A stretch of DNA of 64,000 nucleotides from Furcasterigmium furcatum (GCA_001599815.1 BCIA01000003.1:2294001-2358000); one strand, 5' to 3'; positions 1-11,848 are shown, numbered from the stretch's first letter. Translations and numbers: made by a program. Notes: a model not told the origin generated them from the letters alone.

Positions 1-1
1 C

Positions 2-220
2 TCGCCTCCTAACGGCTGGGGCGAGCGGTACGGCGGTATCTCGAGTCGTTCGGAGTGCGATGGCTTCCCCGAGGCCCTCAAGGACGGGTGCTACTGGCGG
101 TTCGACTGGTTCGCCGGCGCGGACAACCCTTCGGTCGACTTCAGGCAGGTTACTTGCCCGAGCGAGCTGACCTCGCGAAGCGGCTGCAGCAGGAATGACG
201 ACGGCGGGTTGTCGAGGTAG
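2..220 (+). CDS. GH45 endoglucanase (cellulase), C-terminal part
   Basis: Partial gene entering from the left edge, read in the frame starting at base 2 and ending in TAG at 218-220. The 72 visible residues carry the C-terminal signature of fungal glycoside hydrolase family 45 endo-beta-1,4-glucanases: YGGISSR, a DGFPEALKDGCYWRFDWF block, ADNP, FRQVTCP and a final SGCSRNDDG. The cysteines in these blocks form disulfides in the family's six-stranded barrel. The enzyme is secreted and cleaves internal cellulose bonds. The protein stops just after the catalytic domain, so there is no C-terminal cellulose-binding module; an N-terminal one cannot be judged. The catalytic aspartates lie upstream, outside the window. 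It converges on the ADA3 gene. Confidence 0.9.
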   Translation, partial: SPPNGWGERYGGISSRSECDGFPEALKDGCYWRFDWFAGADNPSVDFRQVTCPSELTSRSGCSRNDDGGLSR

Positions 221-700
221 AGCCCAGATGCGACCGTGGGAGTCATATATGGCCCGGGATTATAGGAAAGGAAAGATATTGTGGTTGTCTGGGGGGCGCA
301 AGGCTTTGATGGGCCCTTCGTGCTAGATATTGCAATGAAATGGTATCTGGTGCATAAGACTTTCCCACGTCAGCGCGTGTGCTAGACCGACGATACCAAA
401 GGAGTGCAGGTCCTCGCACCGAGGCTGGTACACACATGTCATGTTCCTCAAGAGCGCTGGAGAGTTCGGTTGAGACAGTCCATTTCTTCTGGATCTGCAA
501 AGACAGTAAACCCTGTCCGACCGCTCCTAACCGGAACGCCTTGCCTTGCCTTGCCCCTGGCAGACCAATATCAATACTTCGAGGCCGTTCGCTCGCTTTT
601 CGGAGCCACAGGTTTACCACGGCACATCCGACTCTCATAAAACGGAGGGGTCTCTCCGCATGAGAAGTACCCTTAAGCACCGGAGTCACGGGCGCGTCGA
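221..700. other. Convergent intergenic region, no gene recognised
   Basis: This holds the 3' flanks of the GH45 gene and of ADA3. Short open frames here are antisense to one another, have no recognisable motif and lack splice signals. I see nothing else in it. Confidence 0.5.
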
Positions 701-2899
701 TCATTCCTCCTCGACCTCCTCGTCCCACTGCTCCTTCTCCTTCTTCATCAGTTCCGCCATCTCGCCCGGCTTGAAGATGGAGCTGTCCGGGTTCTCCACC
801 CTCGGCACCTTGCCCAGATTCTCGTCATCGAATACCGACCCTATGGTGTCGATCCACCGCTTCCGCCGCTCCATGAGCGTCTTCGTGACGTCTCCGATTC
901 CTGGCCTCGCCATGCCCGCGGCTCCCTGCGCCGCCGCGGCGACGTTGGCTCCAGGCCGCTTCTGCTTCTTGCTCTTGCCCATGGTTCGCGTCCGCTTGAG
1001 GTACGCCGCCTGGACCTGGGTGTCCAGATCCTCCAGGATCGTCTGGTACTCCTGGTGCGCCATGCGCTCCTTGACGAGCTCCATGAGACGAGCCTTCCGC
1101 GCGCCGTTGATGAGGATCTGGTCGCGCAGTTTCGACTGGAGCAGCCGCAGCCGCGCGGCCACCTCGTCGTCGAAGGCGCCGTCGTATTCTGATTCGAAGT
1201 TGCCCTCCTGCGGCAGGAAACCGATGTGCTTGAGCTCCTGCTTGATGCGCTCGTCGACCTGCGCGTAGTCCAGCTTCGGGTGTGTGGCCTTCTTCCAGGC
1301 CTCCGAGTTGGACTCCGGCATGAAGGCGGCCGGGGGGATGGAGGATGGTTTATCCTCGCCTTCCGCGTTGTCGCCATTGACGGTGCCGTTCATGCTGACG
1401 TCGCCGTTGACGCCGTTGGGGCCCTTTTCGTCGTCGGCTTGCGGCCGCGATTCGTGGCGCATCGTCTGGAGGAGGCGCGAGAGTAGCGGCCCGACCGACA
1501 GCTTGTCCGTCTCGGCGACGTCGTCGTCGAGGTTATCGATGGTGCCGCGGGCTTGGTTGGGGGCCAGCTTCTCCCGCTTCGGGGACGAGTCCAACTGCAT
1601 CGCGCCATCCTCTTCGGCCCAGATCTCCGTGTAGTGCCGCTTTCCGCGCTTAGGCAGATTGAATGGTGCGACACGGTCGCCACGCTCTCTAAGGAAACCG
1701 AGGTCCTCTTCTCCGAAGGGCCTGAAATAGGGCTCGATGTAGGTGGAGAATGTCGAGAAGCTGATCTGGTTCGCGGCCTTGCCGTTGCTGAAGTCCTTGT
1801 CGGGCGGGTCGCCAGCGATGAGGTCGGCCAGATCTGTCTTTGGGAAGACGGCGACAGAGTAGATCTCCTTGATCTCGTCCATGGACATGCCGGGATGTGT
1901 GTCGCGGATCTCGTATACGGTCGGGTCCGGAAATGTGGAGGGGTCGTCGCCAAAGGTGTGCGCAGCCGGCACGGCCTTTCTAGGGGGCGCGCCTTCGTCT
2001 TCCGAGCTGGACTCTTCCTCTTCTTCCTCCTCATCCTTGTCCTTGTCCTCGGATTTCTTTTTCTTCTTCTCATCCACGTCCATGGCGGATGGCGACGCAG
2101 GTTCGACGGGGGATAATGAGGAGCTAGCAGATTCGCGCTTGCGCGGCTTGGAAGAGTCTCGAAGGGGGGAGGACCGTTCTGGATCGAGTTAGAAGAATTC
2201 TCAGTCGTGAAGTTTCTTTGAGAAGGCGTAGAGAGCCAAAGCCAGTAGCGCGCAAAGGGGCGCAGACGGGACCGCTGAGACCAGGAAAGGATGACAATGC
2301 GATGGGTATGCTGGGTATCAAGAGCAGAAGACAGGACGCAGAGGGGGTCGCATGATGACGGGGATCGTGAGAGAACGCAAGGGGCGGGCGGGAGCTGGAG
2401 GGGTAGAATTGAGGATGCTCAGGGGATGCTTGGGACTGCAAAACACGTCGCAACACCAACCTTTATTGCCGTCACCCGGCGCCAGACTATCAGCGGCCTT
2501 CCTCTTCTTTTTATTGGCCTTCTTCACATCATCATCCCGCTCCGCCTTCTCGGTCGGCTCGTCTACATGGTGTTTCCGCTGGGTCGCGATTTCGCGCATG
2601 GCCTTGTCGCAAAAGTTGACCCGCCTGTCGATGACCTCCTGCAGTCGGTTCAGCTGTGCGATGACCCCATCGACGCTCTTCGAGTCTGGTATGGACACGG
2701 TCGAGTCGACCAGATCGTCCAGCATGATCTCCTGGAACTGCTCGACTCGCAGGGAAAGATACTCGGTGTCGATGTTTTCTATCGGAGGCAAGCTGGGCCC
2801 CGAGGGCACCGAGCTGGGGGTCGTGTTGCGACTGCGCTGGCGCATGGCGCCCGGGCCGGCCTTCTTGCCAGTGCCCTTGAGGCTCGCGGCTGGAGGCAT
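701..2899 (-). CDS. NGG1: SAGA/ADA complex subunit Ada3 (Ngg1)
   Basis: Adaptor subunit that ties the Gcn5 acetyltransferase and Ada2 into the SAGA and ADA histone acetyltransferase complexes in the nucleus. Exon 1 is 2899-2461 and exon 2 is 2178-701. The intron (2460-2179, 282 nt) is long for this window, but has a GTTGGT donor, a CTAAC branch and a CAG acceptor, and phase closes (a G plus AA codon). The product is 638 residues. The N-terminal part carries the Ngg1 block around NIDTEYLSLRVEQFQEI. The middle is acidic and low-complexity (Lys- and Glu-rich runs after MDVDE). The C-terminal third has the Ada3 family helix region (LQSKLRDQ, KERMAHQEYQTILEDLD, AYLKRTR). The assignment rests on these family blocks. 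The exon junction is inferred. Confidence 0.92.
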
Positions 2900-4745
2900 C
2901 TTGAGAGGAAGGACGGGGGACGGGGTTCGGTCGCGATCGAGGGAGGAAATAGGGGGATTATGCTGATATCATTTGGACCGGTATAGATTCCGGCGTCTCG
3001 GGCGCTCGGAGTAGCTGGGTGGTAAGCGGAGTTGGATAATATTGCGATGGATTTGGGATGGAGATGTCGACATGGACGATGGTGGATGCATTCGCGTCAA
3101 GGACCTGGTGACGCTGCCGAGGGACCAGGTTCCTGATTGCCCCAAAATTTGGGGTCACGTGCATGGCTGGCCCGTGCGCAACCTCCTTTCACGAAGCCGT
3201 TCAACAGAGCAGGTCCGACAGGGCACCTCACTCCGTCGAGTTGAGTTCGCCCAGGCCTCGACTGCCCTTGCACCGGGGCTTTAACAGTTGGTCTAATCGA
3301 ACACCTGAAAGGAGGCTCTAGAATTGTCTATCTTCGATGGGGAGGAGATCAGGAGGAGAGAACTCCGTGGTCTCCCTGCCTCAATAAGTAGCATTCGGCT
3401 CTGGATCCGGAGCTAGCTCCCGGCCCGGTTCCCCACAAGGCCGGGCCTCCCAGTGACACAGTGAGACCGTGCCGTTCAAGGACGCCTCCGTCGACACGAG
3501 CGGTGCCTTCTCGATTATTTCGAGGCGTCATGCAACTTGAATATTGACAGCATCTTCCGAGACATCTCAACTGTAAGCTATCAGAATGGCGCCGTCTGGC
3601 ATCTGGTTGTATCTAACTACATGCGAGCCTAGTCTTGTCCCGTCGGGAAGCTCTGAGTGATATCATTCAGCATAATGAGACTTTTCAATCACATTCTGGT
3701 ATTCTCTACAACATGATCTACGAATACTTGCTTCAAGTACATTCTGAAGCTTCTTTCTTCGCCAGCCACCCTCGAGCCGTTACTCTCTTGTGCTATTATC
3801 GTCGCTTCCAAGGATGATCTCGGCCCATCGACTCGGCCGAGGCACATGGGTGTATTTCTTTTCGAGCCTAGTTTCAGAGAATACTGCATGAGCTCGGTAG
3901 GGTAAATGAGGAATCGTCCACCCCGGCGCATTTTCTGCTGTTTAACATTGCCACCCCCGTGCGGGCGCTTAGTTAACTTACCGATTTGCTGGTTCCTTCC
4001 TGGGATCTAATGCACATCCATGGTCGACGTACTTGGTCTACCGAATGTTACAATGGGTTCCCGGCCACTAAGGATTTAGTCCTGGGGGCTACGTTCTGTC
4101 AATTCTATCACAACAAAGCTGTTTAGGAGAAGGCCTTAAACGCGTATTGAGAGCTCTGATATTGCTGGCTTTAACATTCTTGGCAGACCGTTCAAGACTG
4201 GCTGTGCCCAACGTCATCTACACGGAGCAGTCACGGGGTTCGGTGTTTTACAAACTGAATGCCCTCGTGCCTTATCTTAAGTGTGGTCATCCTTGACAGT
4301 CTGGCAGTACCTGCCTTTCTCGGGCAAGCAAGCAGGTCGTCCAAACAAGCATATATTTTGTGTGCAGTTATAGTGGTGTTGACACGTTATGTACTGACAG
4401 GCTGGCCAGTAGGGGACTCGGCACAGTCTAGATCATCGTCATTGCTCGGTGATGGTTTGAGAAACCTGGGAGTGTGTGGTGTACGCTGAGTCTGTTAAAA
4501 GCCACTGATATGGCTGCTTGCGAGAGCACGTTGTGGCCTTCACATCAAGGCCGGTCGCCGGCCACTTCTCTAATTAGCCACAAAGCAGTGTTCTTTTAGA
4601 CTTCTAGAATCTTTCTTTATCGAAGGTATGCTGCTTGGGTTCTAGAAGATGAATAGGCCAGCACTACCACTGAGAGATGCACCTCCATCACCAGTCACTC
4701 TTCTTCTTCCACCACACACCCTGAGATTCACCCACATCCGCCACC
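2900..4745. other. Gene-poor region upstream of NGG1
   Basis: About 1.8 kb without a convincing gene. A GTCACGTG E-box-like site (3154-3161) lies about 255 bp upstream of the NGG1 start. A minus-strand open frame (3931-3689), with a GTAAGT/CAG pair just upstream, is described under findings but has no recognisable domain. From about 3900 the base composition is visibly more AT-rich than around the housekeeping genes. Confidence 0.4.
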
Positions 4746-5006
4746 ATGAAGTTCTCTCTTGTCATTGCCCTCCTATAGATCGGCTCTGCCGTCGCCGTCC
4801 CAGCACTCGAGTCACTCCCAGTCAACCTTGACAGGCTCGAAGTCCGCTCCCCCTCCGAGTCTTCTACTGAGCTTGAGGCTCGGCAGGGAGCGTGTGGTGC
4901 TACCTGTACCTGCCGGCCGAGCAAGAGATGCTATTGTATGCAGTGCATGACTTGGCCTGCCCAGCCTGCAGGCTGCCACCTGGTCGGTCCTTTCGGTCCC
5001 TGTTAG
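4746..5006 (+). pseudogene. Small secreted cysteine-rich protein, disrupted by an amber codon
   Basis: The ATG at 4746 sits in a strong context (CCACC before it). It opens a frame encoding a signal-peptide-like start (MKFSLVIALL), then TAG at 4776-4778. The same frame then continues without a break for 75 more codons to TAG at 5004-5006. Beyond the stop come the end of a hydrophobic leader (IGSAVAVPA), a propeptide-like stretch ending in an LEAR motif that could be a processing site, and a mature region of about 39 residues with eight cysteines. The frame continuity and leader/propeptide/Cys-rich layout are seen directly. That it is a decayed effector- or antimicrobial-like gene is inference. 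An intron-like segment (5010-5070; GTATGT donor, CTAG acceptor) follows the final stop. Alternatives are stop readthrough or a sequence error. Confidence 0.7.
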
Positions 5007-5070
5007 ACGGTATGTATCGCTCCCCCTCGAACTTATAGGCACGTGTTGACTCACTGCGTTCCATCTCTAG

Positions 5071-5498
5071 CTAGATGATCGACATCTTCCCTTGGTCTAC
5101 AGCTAGGAATGGTGTCGTTATCCGGTGGCAAAGCTCTAGCTTGTGGTCACGTTACATTCGTCCCAGAAATACACGGCTCAATTAGTGTGAATAGTTTAGT
5201 TGATATCTCTTATTATCAAAATAACTACCTACCTTATAAATAGTGGTGAAAATTGCCCGTGTTATGTAACATACCTATGCCCCGCGCGTAGCTGCTTAAT
5301 CTTGCCCGCTTAAGTACGGATGGTGCTGAAACGCTTGAACGGGGACTCAGGTACTTCCACATCTGCACTCTTGAGTCCCCGCTCTCATATCGGGCGGGCA
5401 CCTCCACATCCTCGGTATGGATTCTGCCCCAGCTCGTCTCCCACTTCATTCTACGTCCTTACTCCCTTTTCTCCTCCCTCCGCCAGTCGACAGCCAGC
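5071..5498. other. Intergenic, upstream of the F-box gene
   Basis: AT-rich up to about 5250 (runs such as TTATAAATA near 5233), then pyrimidine-rich just before the F-box gene start at 5499, as expected of a fungal promoter and 5' leader. No gene is seen. Confidence 0.4.
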
Positions 5499-6875
5499 AT
5501 GAGACTTTCTGAATTACCGCCCGAATTGCTGCTGCAAATCGCGCAGCAGCTGGACAGGCCAGACCTCTGGGCAATGTCCCTGGTGCACTCCGCTCTGCGC
5601 GGTGCGGCTCAGGAGGAACTCTACTCCGTCATTCACTTCCACTGGACCGTCGAGAGGCATCCGCCCATTGTCAAGCTGCTACGCACCTTGCTCGACCGCC
5701 CGGAGCTTGCTCGGAATATACGCAACGTCGAACTGGTTGGCGACTACCACCGCGATTCCAAAGGCTGGACAATATACAGGAATTTTGTTCTGTCGGACGG
5801 TTCCGAGTTGCCGCTCCCTACATTGTCCCAGGCCGCCAGTAACATCAACCCTGAGGCTGCGGCGACTTGGGCAACCGAGACGCACAACGGCAACCCGGAT
5901 GCTGTCATAGCGCTCGTGATCGCCATGGCACCCAACATCATGCGGTTGACAATCTCGCGGATTTGGTCTCCGGGTTACTACCGCTTCCTCGGACTCGTGT
6001 TCAAGACGGCATTATGCGACCGCCACCCCTTACTGCCCAAGTTTGACCGCCTCGAGTTTGTATCACTTCACTTGTGGTTTCGGAGCGAATCTTACTTTGA
6101 GGCAACCGAACAAGACGACCTTCTCGCCCTCTTTTACCTGCCAAGGATCAAAGACTTGACGTTACCAATCGCGAATCGCACCAACATGACTTGGCCAGCA
6201 TCATCCCCGCCACAACCCTCGACTCTATTGTCATTGAGAATCCACAGACTTCGTGAAGACTTCCTGCTTCCGATTATGGCCGTCTGCACCCGTCTTGAGA
6301 GGCTTTTCTACGATTGGTTCCACCATGCCGGCATCGACAGCCCGCTGAACCTCCCTGACTGCGATCTAAGCGGGATGGCCAAAGCCTTGTTGCCTTGCGG
6401 ACAGACGTTGAAAAATCTTATCATTAAAATGGAGTCTATGGCCTCCAGCGCAAACGGCGAGGTCAAAATTCCCCTCGTTACCTTCTCGGGGTCCCTCGAA
6501 GCCTTATCCATGCTTCGGGCACTCAAAAGTGTCAGCCTGCCATGGCCAATGATGCTGGGTGCCTCAGAGAGCCCGTCTCCTCACTTCATCTCTTCCATCG
6601 TCCCTGTAGGCCTCGAATGCCTGGAGATCAGACAGCCGCCCCTGGCCGATGATGCTCCCATCTGGGACGATGAGGAGATACTGCAACTTGTCCGAATGGA
6701 ATTAACGGGCCTGATTGCTCGCGCAACAGGTCTGAGGGGCGTCAGGATACAGGTTCTCGAGGTCTTTGACGATGAATTCAGTCCTATTGTGAGGGCTGAG
6801 CTGGATCTTTTGCGTGTCGACTTTGACGTTGAGGTGGAGAAGCCAAAGCAAACCATCTTCGTCAGGAGGCGATGA
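5499..6875 (+). CDS. F-box domain protein
   Basis: Single-exon gene of 458 residues. The N-terminus (about residues 1-45) is a typical F-box: it opens with LSELPPELLLQIAQQLDRPDLW and continues through SLVHSALR. The F-box would bind Skp1 in an SCF ubiquitin ligase. The remainder (about 60-458) is a degenerate leucine-rich, alpha/beta-looking region with repeated L-x-x-L-x-L segments and no catalytic motif, as in the large fungal F-box/LRR-like families that act as substrate receptors. The start is the first Met of the F-box, preceded by a pyrimidine-rich leader. The substrate is unknown. It is isolated, with gene-poor DNA on both sides. Confidence 0.85.
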   Translation: MRLSELPPELLLQIAQQLDRPDLWAMSLVHSALRGAAQEELYSVIHFHWTVERHPPIVKLLRTLLDRPELARNIRNVELVGDYHRDSKGWTIYRNFVLSDGSELPLPTLSQAASNINPEAAATWATETHNGNPDAVIALVIAMAPNIMRLTISRIWSPGYYRFLGLVFKTALCDRHPLLPKFDRLEFVSLHLWFRSESYFEATEQDDLLALFYLPRIKDLTLPIANRTNMTWPASSPPQPSTLLSLRIHRLREDFLLPIMAVCTRLERLFYDWFHHAGIDSPLNLPDCDLSGMAKALLPCGQTLKNLIIKMESMASSANGEVKIPLVTFSGSLEALSMLRALKSVSLPWPMMLGASESPSPHFISSIVPVGLECLEIRQPPLADDAPIWDDEEILQLVRMELTGLIARATGLRGVRIQVLEVFDDEFSPIVRAELDLLRVDFDVEVEKPKQTIFVRRR

Positions 6876-9130
6876 AATATTCCCAACTCCAGGGACTGAG
6901 TGAGGTCACGGGTGGCTTGTGACGATGTGTGGCTGAAGCGAATGTGGCGGGAGGGTGCCTGTGCTCCATCTTTTCTTGGAGGCCACTTGGCTCCTTGGTG
7001 TCGAATTGACTGAGAAACAACAAGAAGACAGACCGAGCCTTTGTCCACCGGTGCTGTGGTCTATTCAGCTGCCAATTAATACAGATGTCTGGCATTGCCA
7101 TCCTAAATCCAATGGATCCTTCCACCGCGAATCGAGCATGCTTCCGCCAGAGACACGACTGTCGATGGCCAATCTCAAGCAGTTTGTGCTCCGCGATCCG
7201 CGTCGAGGATCCGATTTGGAGGAATACAAGTACAATTGTGCAATTAACAACAATCCACGCCTGTCCAACGAGTCCTGAAGGCTCTGTCCTGATGGAATCT
7301 TCTAGAGGTTTTCTCTGATCGACTCGTCCTCGATGGCATCTTCACATGCTTCTGATCAGCTTCGACCCAGTCCTCATTTCGCTTGTAGAGAGCCACTCCT
7401 CAACAATTCTGAGCTTCCTCTAGCTGCCTTGAGCAGATTTTGGGCGATGCTAGCCGAGGGGGAGGATATCGATCCCGAGGACGCATTTGTCCGACTCGCG
7501 AAAGCAGGACCGCAGGCCTCTGAAGAAGTGTCTCTGGTGGTGTAACCTGGCACGGAGCATTACGTGGACGACACGAGCGAGCAGCGCGCTGTGAGACAAC
7601 CCCGCCAGCTCCTCCTCATGGTGGGGGAGTGCCGCGATGCCCGCCGAGCCGGGGCTCCATCCGTACGGCGGCGGCGATCGGCTCTCTGGTGGACCAGGAC
7701 GACGGCAATGCGCAGCTCGTCCCCGAGTCATGCCGACTCTGCTTGTCGTCGACCAGGACCCTCGCCAGCACGATCTCGTCGTCTCATCCTTATCGGAGGC
7801 GCCCCTTGGCCCCTAGCCTTATTGCCCGGCTGTTGGCTCTTTGGCGCGGTCTCCCGGCGGTCTCCCCCTGTCCCCTGAGCCCCTGAGGAGTGAGAACCTA
7901 TCCGCCCTAGCATGTGGCCAAGCAAGTCGACCCCATTGGTGATGGGTCCCACACGCGCTGTTCGAGAGCTCTTGTGGATCACAGCTTCGTCTTTGTCCAT
8001 TGCCGCTTGGCTCTCTCGTGGCTGCAGGGGCGTATTGTGGACAGCGAGTAAGTACTTGATGTGACAAGCATGTATCACGTCTTGAGGCCGGAGGGACGAG
8101 ATCGGAGAGGGATGCGAGCAGAGAGCGAGCAGCGAGCGCGGCAGGATGAGGAGCTGCAACGCAACAGCTTGTCCACTGCCCATGATGGACCAATGGCTCT
8201 CCAGTCCACCGACTATCGAGCGGTGGCGTTGGAGCACATTGGTCGGCGGTGCAGGGCGACTCGACTCCGAGCTGCGAGCGAGTACACCCGGCATAATCCC
8301 AATTCCCTCAGCTCCCTCCCTCCTCCCACTCCCGTCGCGTCAGCGATGACGGTGGTCGAAACACAGCACCGACTGCTGTCCCCTTTAACCGATACTCGAT
8401 CTGCAGCTCCCCACGACTCGCAACGCCCCTCATTGGAGCCCGTCGTCCCATCGTCAACACACATCCCGCGCTACTCTGCAACGGAAGACACACGAAGCCG
8501 GACTCAGGCCTGATGGGCACGCCCGGATTGGCCCCCTGTCCCCCAGAGGATCACCCATGTGCGCCAGTCATTGGTCCATGCGAGCAGCCCCATTGACGAC
8601 GACCGCTGGCCCCAAACATCTGCACCGAGTTTCCGGCGGGGTTTCTCTGGTTCTGTCCCAACCTCTGGTGGGGTAGCTCCCGAGACCCTGTTGCTCGAAA
8701 GGGGTCCTCTGTCTTGTGCTCGTGTCCCTGCTGCGAGGCCGGGGACCCTGTTGACAAGCCCCTCGCTCCCATTTGTCCCCTACAAGGCTGCCTTTGAGTC
8801 GGCGGCGGTCAAGTGTGCCTGTCTGTCCCAACTGCTTGTGCATCTCCTCCCGGCCTGAGACGGCGTCCAAGTGGCCGATCAGTGGGCATGCGACCCATAT
8901 TCTCTGGCCTTCCATGTCGAGCGAGCGAGCGAGCGACGTGCGTGGATGGGACGTGAGAGTGGGAGGAGGTATATATCCTCGTGCTCTCTGACCTCCTGGA
9001 CCCCTCCTCTTTCTTTTTCTTCTCTTCTTCTTCTCCTATCGATCCCATCGTACTCGGACTTCAACTTGCCACAGCGCTCCGGAACCGCCTCAACGCACCC
9101 TTTCCGCGCTACTTGCAATGCGAGAGTACC
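6876..9130. other. Gene-poor region before BTA1
   Basis: About 2.2 kb. A 70-codon open frame at 7333-7545 (contains LSRFWAMLAEG and DPEDAFVRLAKAG) has coding-like composition but no family I recognise, and could be a relic. The rest has only overlapping short frames on both strands and no paired splice signals I trust. The last 160 bp are the BTA1 promoter and leader. Confidence 0.35.
8970..8975 (+). promoter_or_regulatory. TATA-like element upstream of BTA1
   Basis: TATATA lies about 160 bp upstream of the BTA1 ATG and is followed by a CT-rich tract (9001-9036) typical of fungal transcription start regions. The role is inferred from position. Confidence 0.5.
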
Positions 9131-11848
9131 ATGGCTTCTCTTGGTGGTAACATGTTGCCCCTCAACGCCATTCAGAAACTCCTTGCTGGAATAGCCTTCG
9201 CCGTCCTTGGCAGCGTTGGTCTGTCCAAATTCTTTTCCAAGACCGGTCCGGAGAGTGACCAGGCCCCCAGCCTGCTCAAGTCCTTCCTGATCTTCTTCTA
9301 CTCCTGCTTCATCAAACCCCACAACGGCGACAAGAAAGGCAACCAACAGGATGCTCTTGAAAGCTTCTACAAGACGCAAGCCGGGGCGTACGATGCCACC
9401 AGGGGCGTCCTCCTCCGTGGACGGGAGGACATGCTCGCGCTCTCCGCGGCGCAGCTCAAGGCCAAAGCCCAAGCTTTGAAAGAAGCAAAGGGCGGCCGCG
9501 AGAACGAGAAGCGGATCTGGGTCGATGTGCGCAATACTCCCGAACCCGGCCCAACCAGGCATCATCTCTCCAGGATCCCAATATGTTAATATTTCTTCTC
9601 TTCCCATAGGTTGGTGGTGGCACGGGCTGGAACATTGAGGCCATGTCCGCCCACGTGAACGTCCCCGAGTTCTTCTCCAGCGTGTACCTCGTCGACTTCT
9701 CCCCCTCCCTCTGCGACGTCGCGCGAAAGCGCTTCGAGAGGCTGGGCTGGAAGAACGTCAAGGTCATCTGCGAGGATGCGCGAAAGTTCCGCCTCGAGGA
9801 TTATGAGAAGGGCCTCCCCGGCCGTGCCTCTACTCCCTCCCGCTCCCCTGTCCTGAGCTACTTCGACCAGAAGCGCCCAGAGCATGGCGGTGCTGACCTG
9901 GTTACCATGTCGTACAGCTTGTCTATGATCGTGAGTGATATATTGCATGCCCGTTTGCCTCGCGGTCGCTTGCTCTGCCTGTCTGCTGCTACCCCCTGCT
10001 CCACGTATTAACTCGTCCGTCCAGCCTGACTACCACTCCGTCATCGACTCGTTGACCTCCCTGGTGTCTCCCCATGGTGTTCTGGGCGTCGTAGACTTCT
10101 ACGTCCAGTCCCAGACCGACTTCTCCTTCCGCAACTTCACCGGTGGCCTCGTCAACCGCCACGTCAACTGGTTCACCCGTACTTTCTGGCGCGCCTGGTT
10201 CGACCTCGACCGCGTCAACCTCGAGGCCGCCCGTCGTGACTATCTCGAGTACAAGTTCGGCACCATCCTCACCGTCAACGCCCGCAACCACGCCCTGGGC
10301 CGCATCCCCTACTACGTCTGGATCGGCTGCCAGAAGAAGCCCTTCTCGGCCTCGGCCCTGCCCCACGAGATCGTCGAGAAGATCGATGCCCTGGCCACCG
10401 AGTCTCCTCTGCTCTACCCCGTCAACCAGCGCGATGCCCTGACCCGCGCCATCGAGAAGTCGGCCCCCGAGATCCGCTCCAAGGCGTTCATGACGGCCAT
10501 CCAGAACCTCGCCGCCAACCTGCCCCTGCCCTCGTTCTTCTACCAGAACCACCACTGGCGCATCTACTACGATGACCAGCTCCAGAAGCACAAGCAGTTC
10601 AACGACGAGTACATCTACGCCTTCACCTGGGAGGACACCCGCGTCGACGAGCGCATCCTCAAGCTCGGCCCCGACGACGTCGTCCTCGCCATCACCAGCG
10701 CCGGCGACAACATCCTGTCGTACGCCATGCAGAGTCCCGCCCGCATCCACGCCGTCGACCTGAACCCCACGCAGAACCATCTCCTGGAGCTCAAGGTCGC
10801 CTCGTACTGCGCGCTCTCCTACGACGACTTCTGGAGGCTCTTCGGCGACGGCAAGCACCCCGACTTCCGCACGCTCCTCATCTCCAAGCTGTCCCCTCAC
10901 CTGTCGAGCCGCGCGTTCCAGTACTGGCTCAACAACGTCCACGTCTTCACCAACACCAAGGGCTACGGCCTCTACGACACGGGCGGCTCCCGCCACGCCA
11001 TCCGCGTCTTCCGCTGGCTGGCGCGCGTGTTCGGCATCCGCCGCGCCGTGGCCGAGTTCCTCGACACCAAGACGCTCAACGAGCAGCGCGAGGTCTGGCG
11101 CACCAAGATCCGGCCGGCGCTCCTCTCCAGGCTCCTCTGCAACCTCGTCGTGTCCCAGGAGTCCTTCCTCTGGGCGGCGCTCGGCGTCCCCAAGAACCAG
11201 CTCGCCATGATCGAGGCGGACCACGCCGAGTCGGACATCGTCAAGGGCCCCAACCCCAAGGCCAAGAACTCGCGCTCCCACGCCATCTGGCAGTACATGG
11301 TTGACACGCTCGACCCCGTCGCCGAGGAGACGCACATCGCCGTCGACAACCCCTACTACCACGTGTGCATGACGGCCAACTTCACCCAGCGCTGCCACCC
11401 CGACTACCTCTCGACCAAGGCGCACGCCAAGCTCTCCAGGCCCGGCGCGCTCGACGGCCTGCGCATCCACACGGACGAGCTCGACGAGGTCATCGCGCGC
11501 ATCACGCCCGGCACGCTCACCGTCGCCGTGGTCATGGACAGCATGGACTGGTTCGACCCGGGCGCCCCCGCGGCCGCCGCGCAGATCACCAAGCTCAACC
11601 GCGCGCTCCGCCTCGGCGGGCGCGTCATGCTGCGCTCCTCGGCGCTCACCCCCTGGTACGTCAAGGAGTTCGAGGCCCACGGGTTCACCCCCAAGCGCGT
11701 CGGCGCCCGCGAGGGCGGCGCCTGCATCGACAGGGTCAACATGTACGCGTCGTGCTGGATCCTCACAAAGGCCGAGAACCTGCCCCCGCCCACCCCCGAG
11801 ATGGAGCGCGGCGGCGCCAGCGCCGACGTTTCCAGCTTCTCGCTCTAG
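9131..11848 (+). CDS. BTA1: Betaine lipid (DGTS) synthase
   Basis: Makes diacylglyceryl-trimethylhomoserine, the phosphorus-free membrane lipid that replaces phosphatidylcholine when phosphate is scarce. It transfers the S-adenosylmethionine aminocarboxypropyl group to diacylglycerol and then N-methylates it three times. Exons are 9131-9526, 9610-9930 and 10025-11848, giving 846 residues; both introns are phase 0 (GTGCGC..TAG and GTGAGT..CAG). The N-terminal half is a BtaB-like SAM methyltransferase with motif I VGGGTGWN at about 132-139, split exactly by intron 1. An N-terminal hydrophobic segment (about 12-30) may anchor it to the ER. The C-terminal half is the BtaA-like DUF3419 domain (WEDTRVDERIL, TSAGDNILSYA, HAVDLNPTQNHLLELK). 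Methyltransferase-first order is the fungal arrangement as I recall it. The start has a good ACCATGG context. GC is extreme in exon 3. Confidence 0.95.

Noticed and set aside
7450..8294. Several 90-190-codon frames on both strands before BTA1
   Set aside because: They are mutually overlapping, Arg/Ser/Pro-rich and lack domains or consistent splice sites.
9989..11680. 563-codon open frame antisense to BTA1
   Set aside because: It mirrors the GC-rich third positions of BTA1 exon 3 and its translation is low-complexity Val/Gly/Asp/Glu. BTA1 on the other strand has clear domains and introns.
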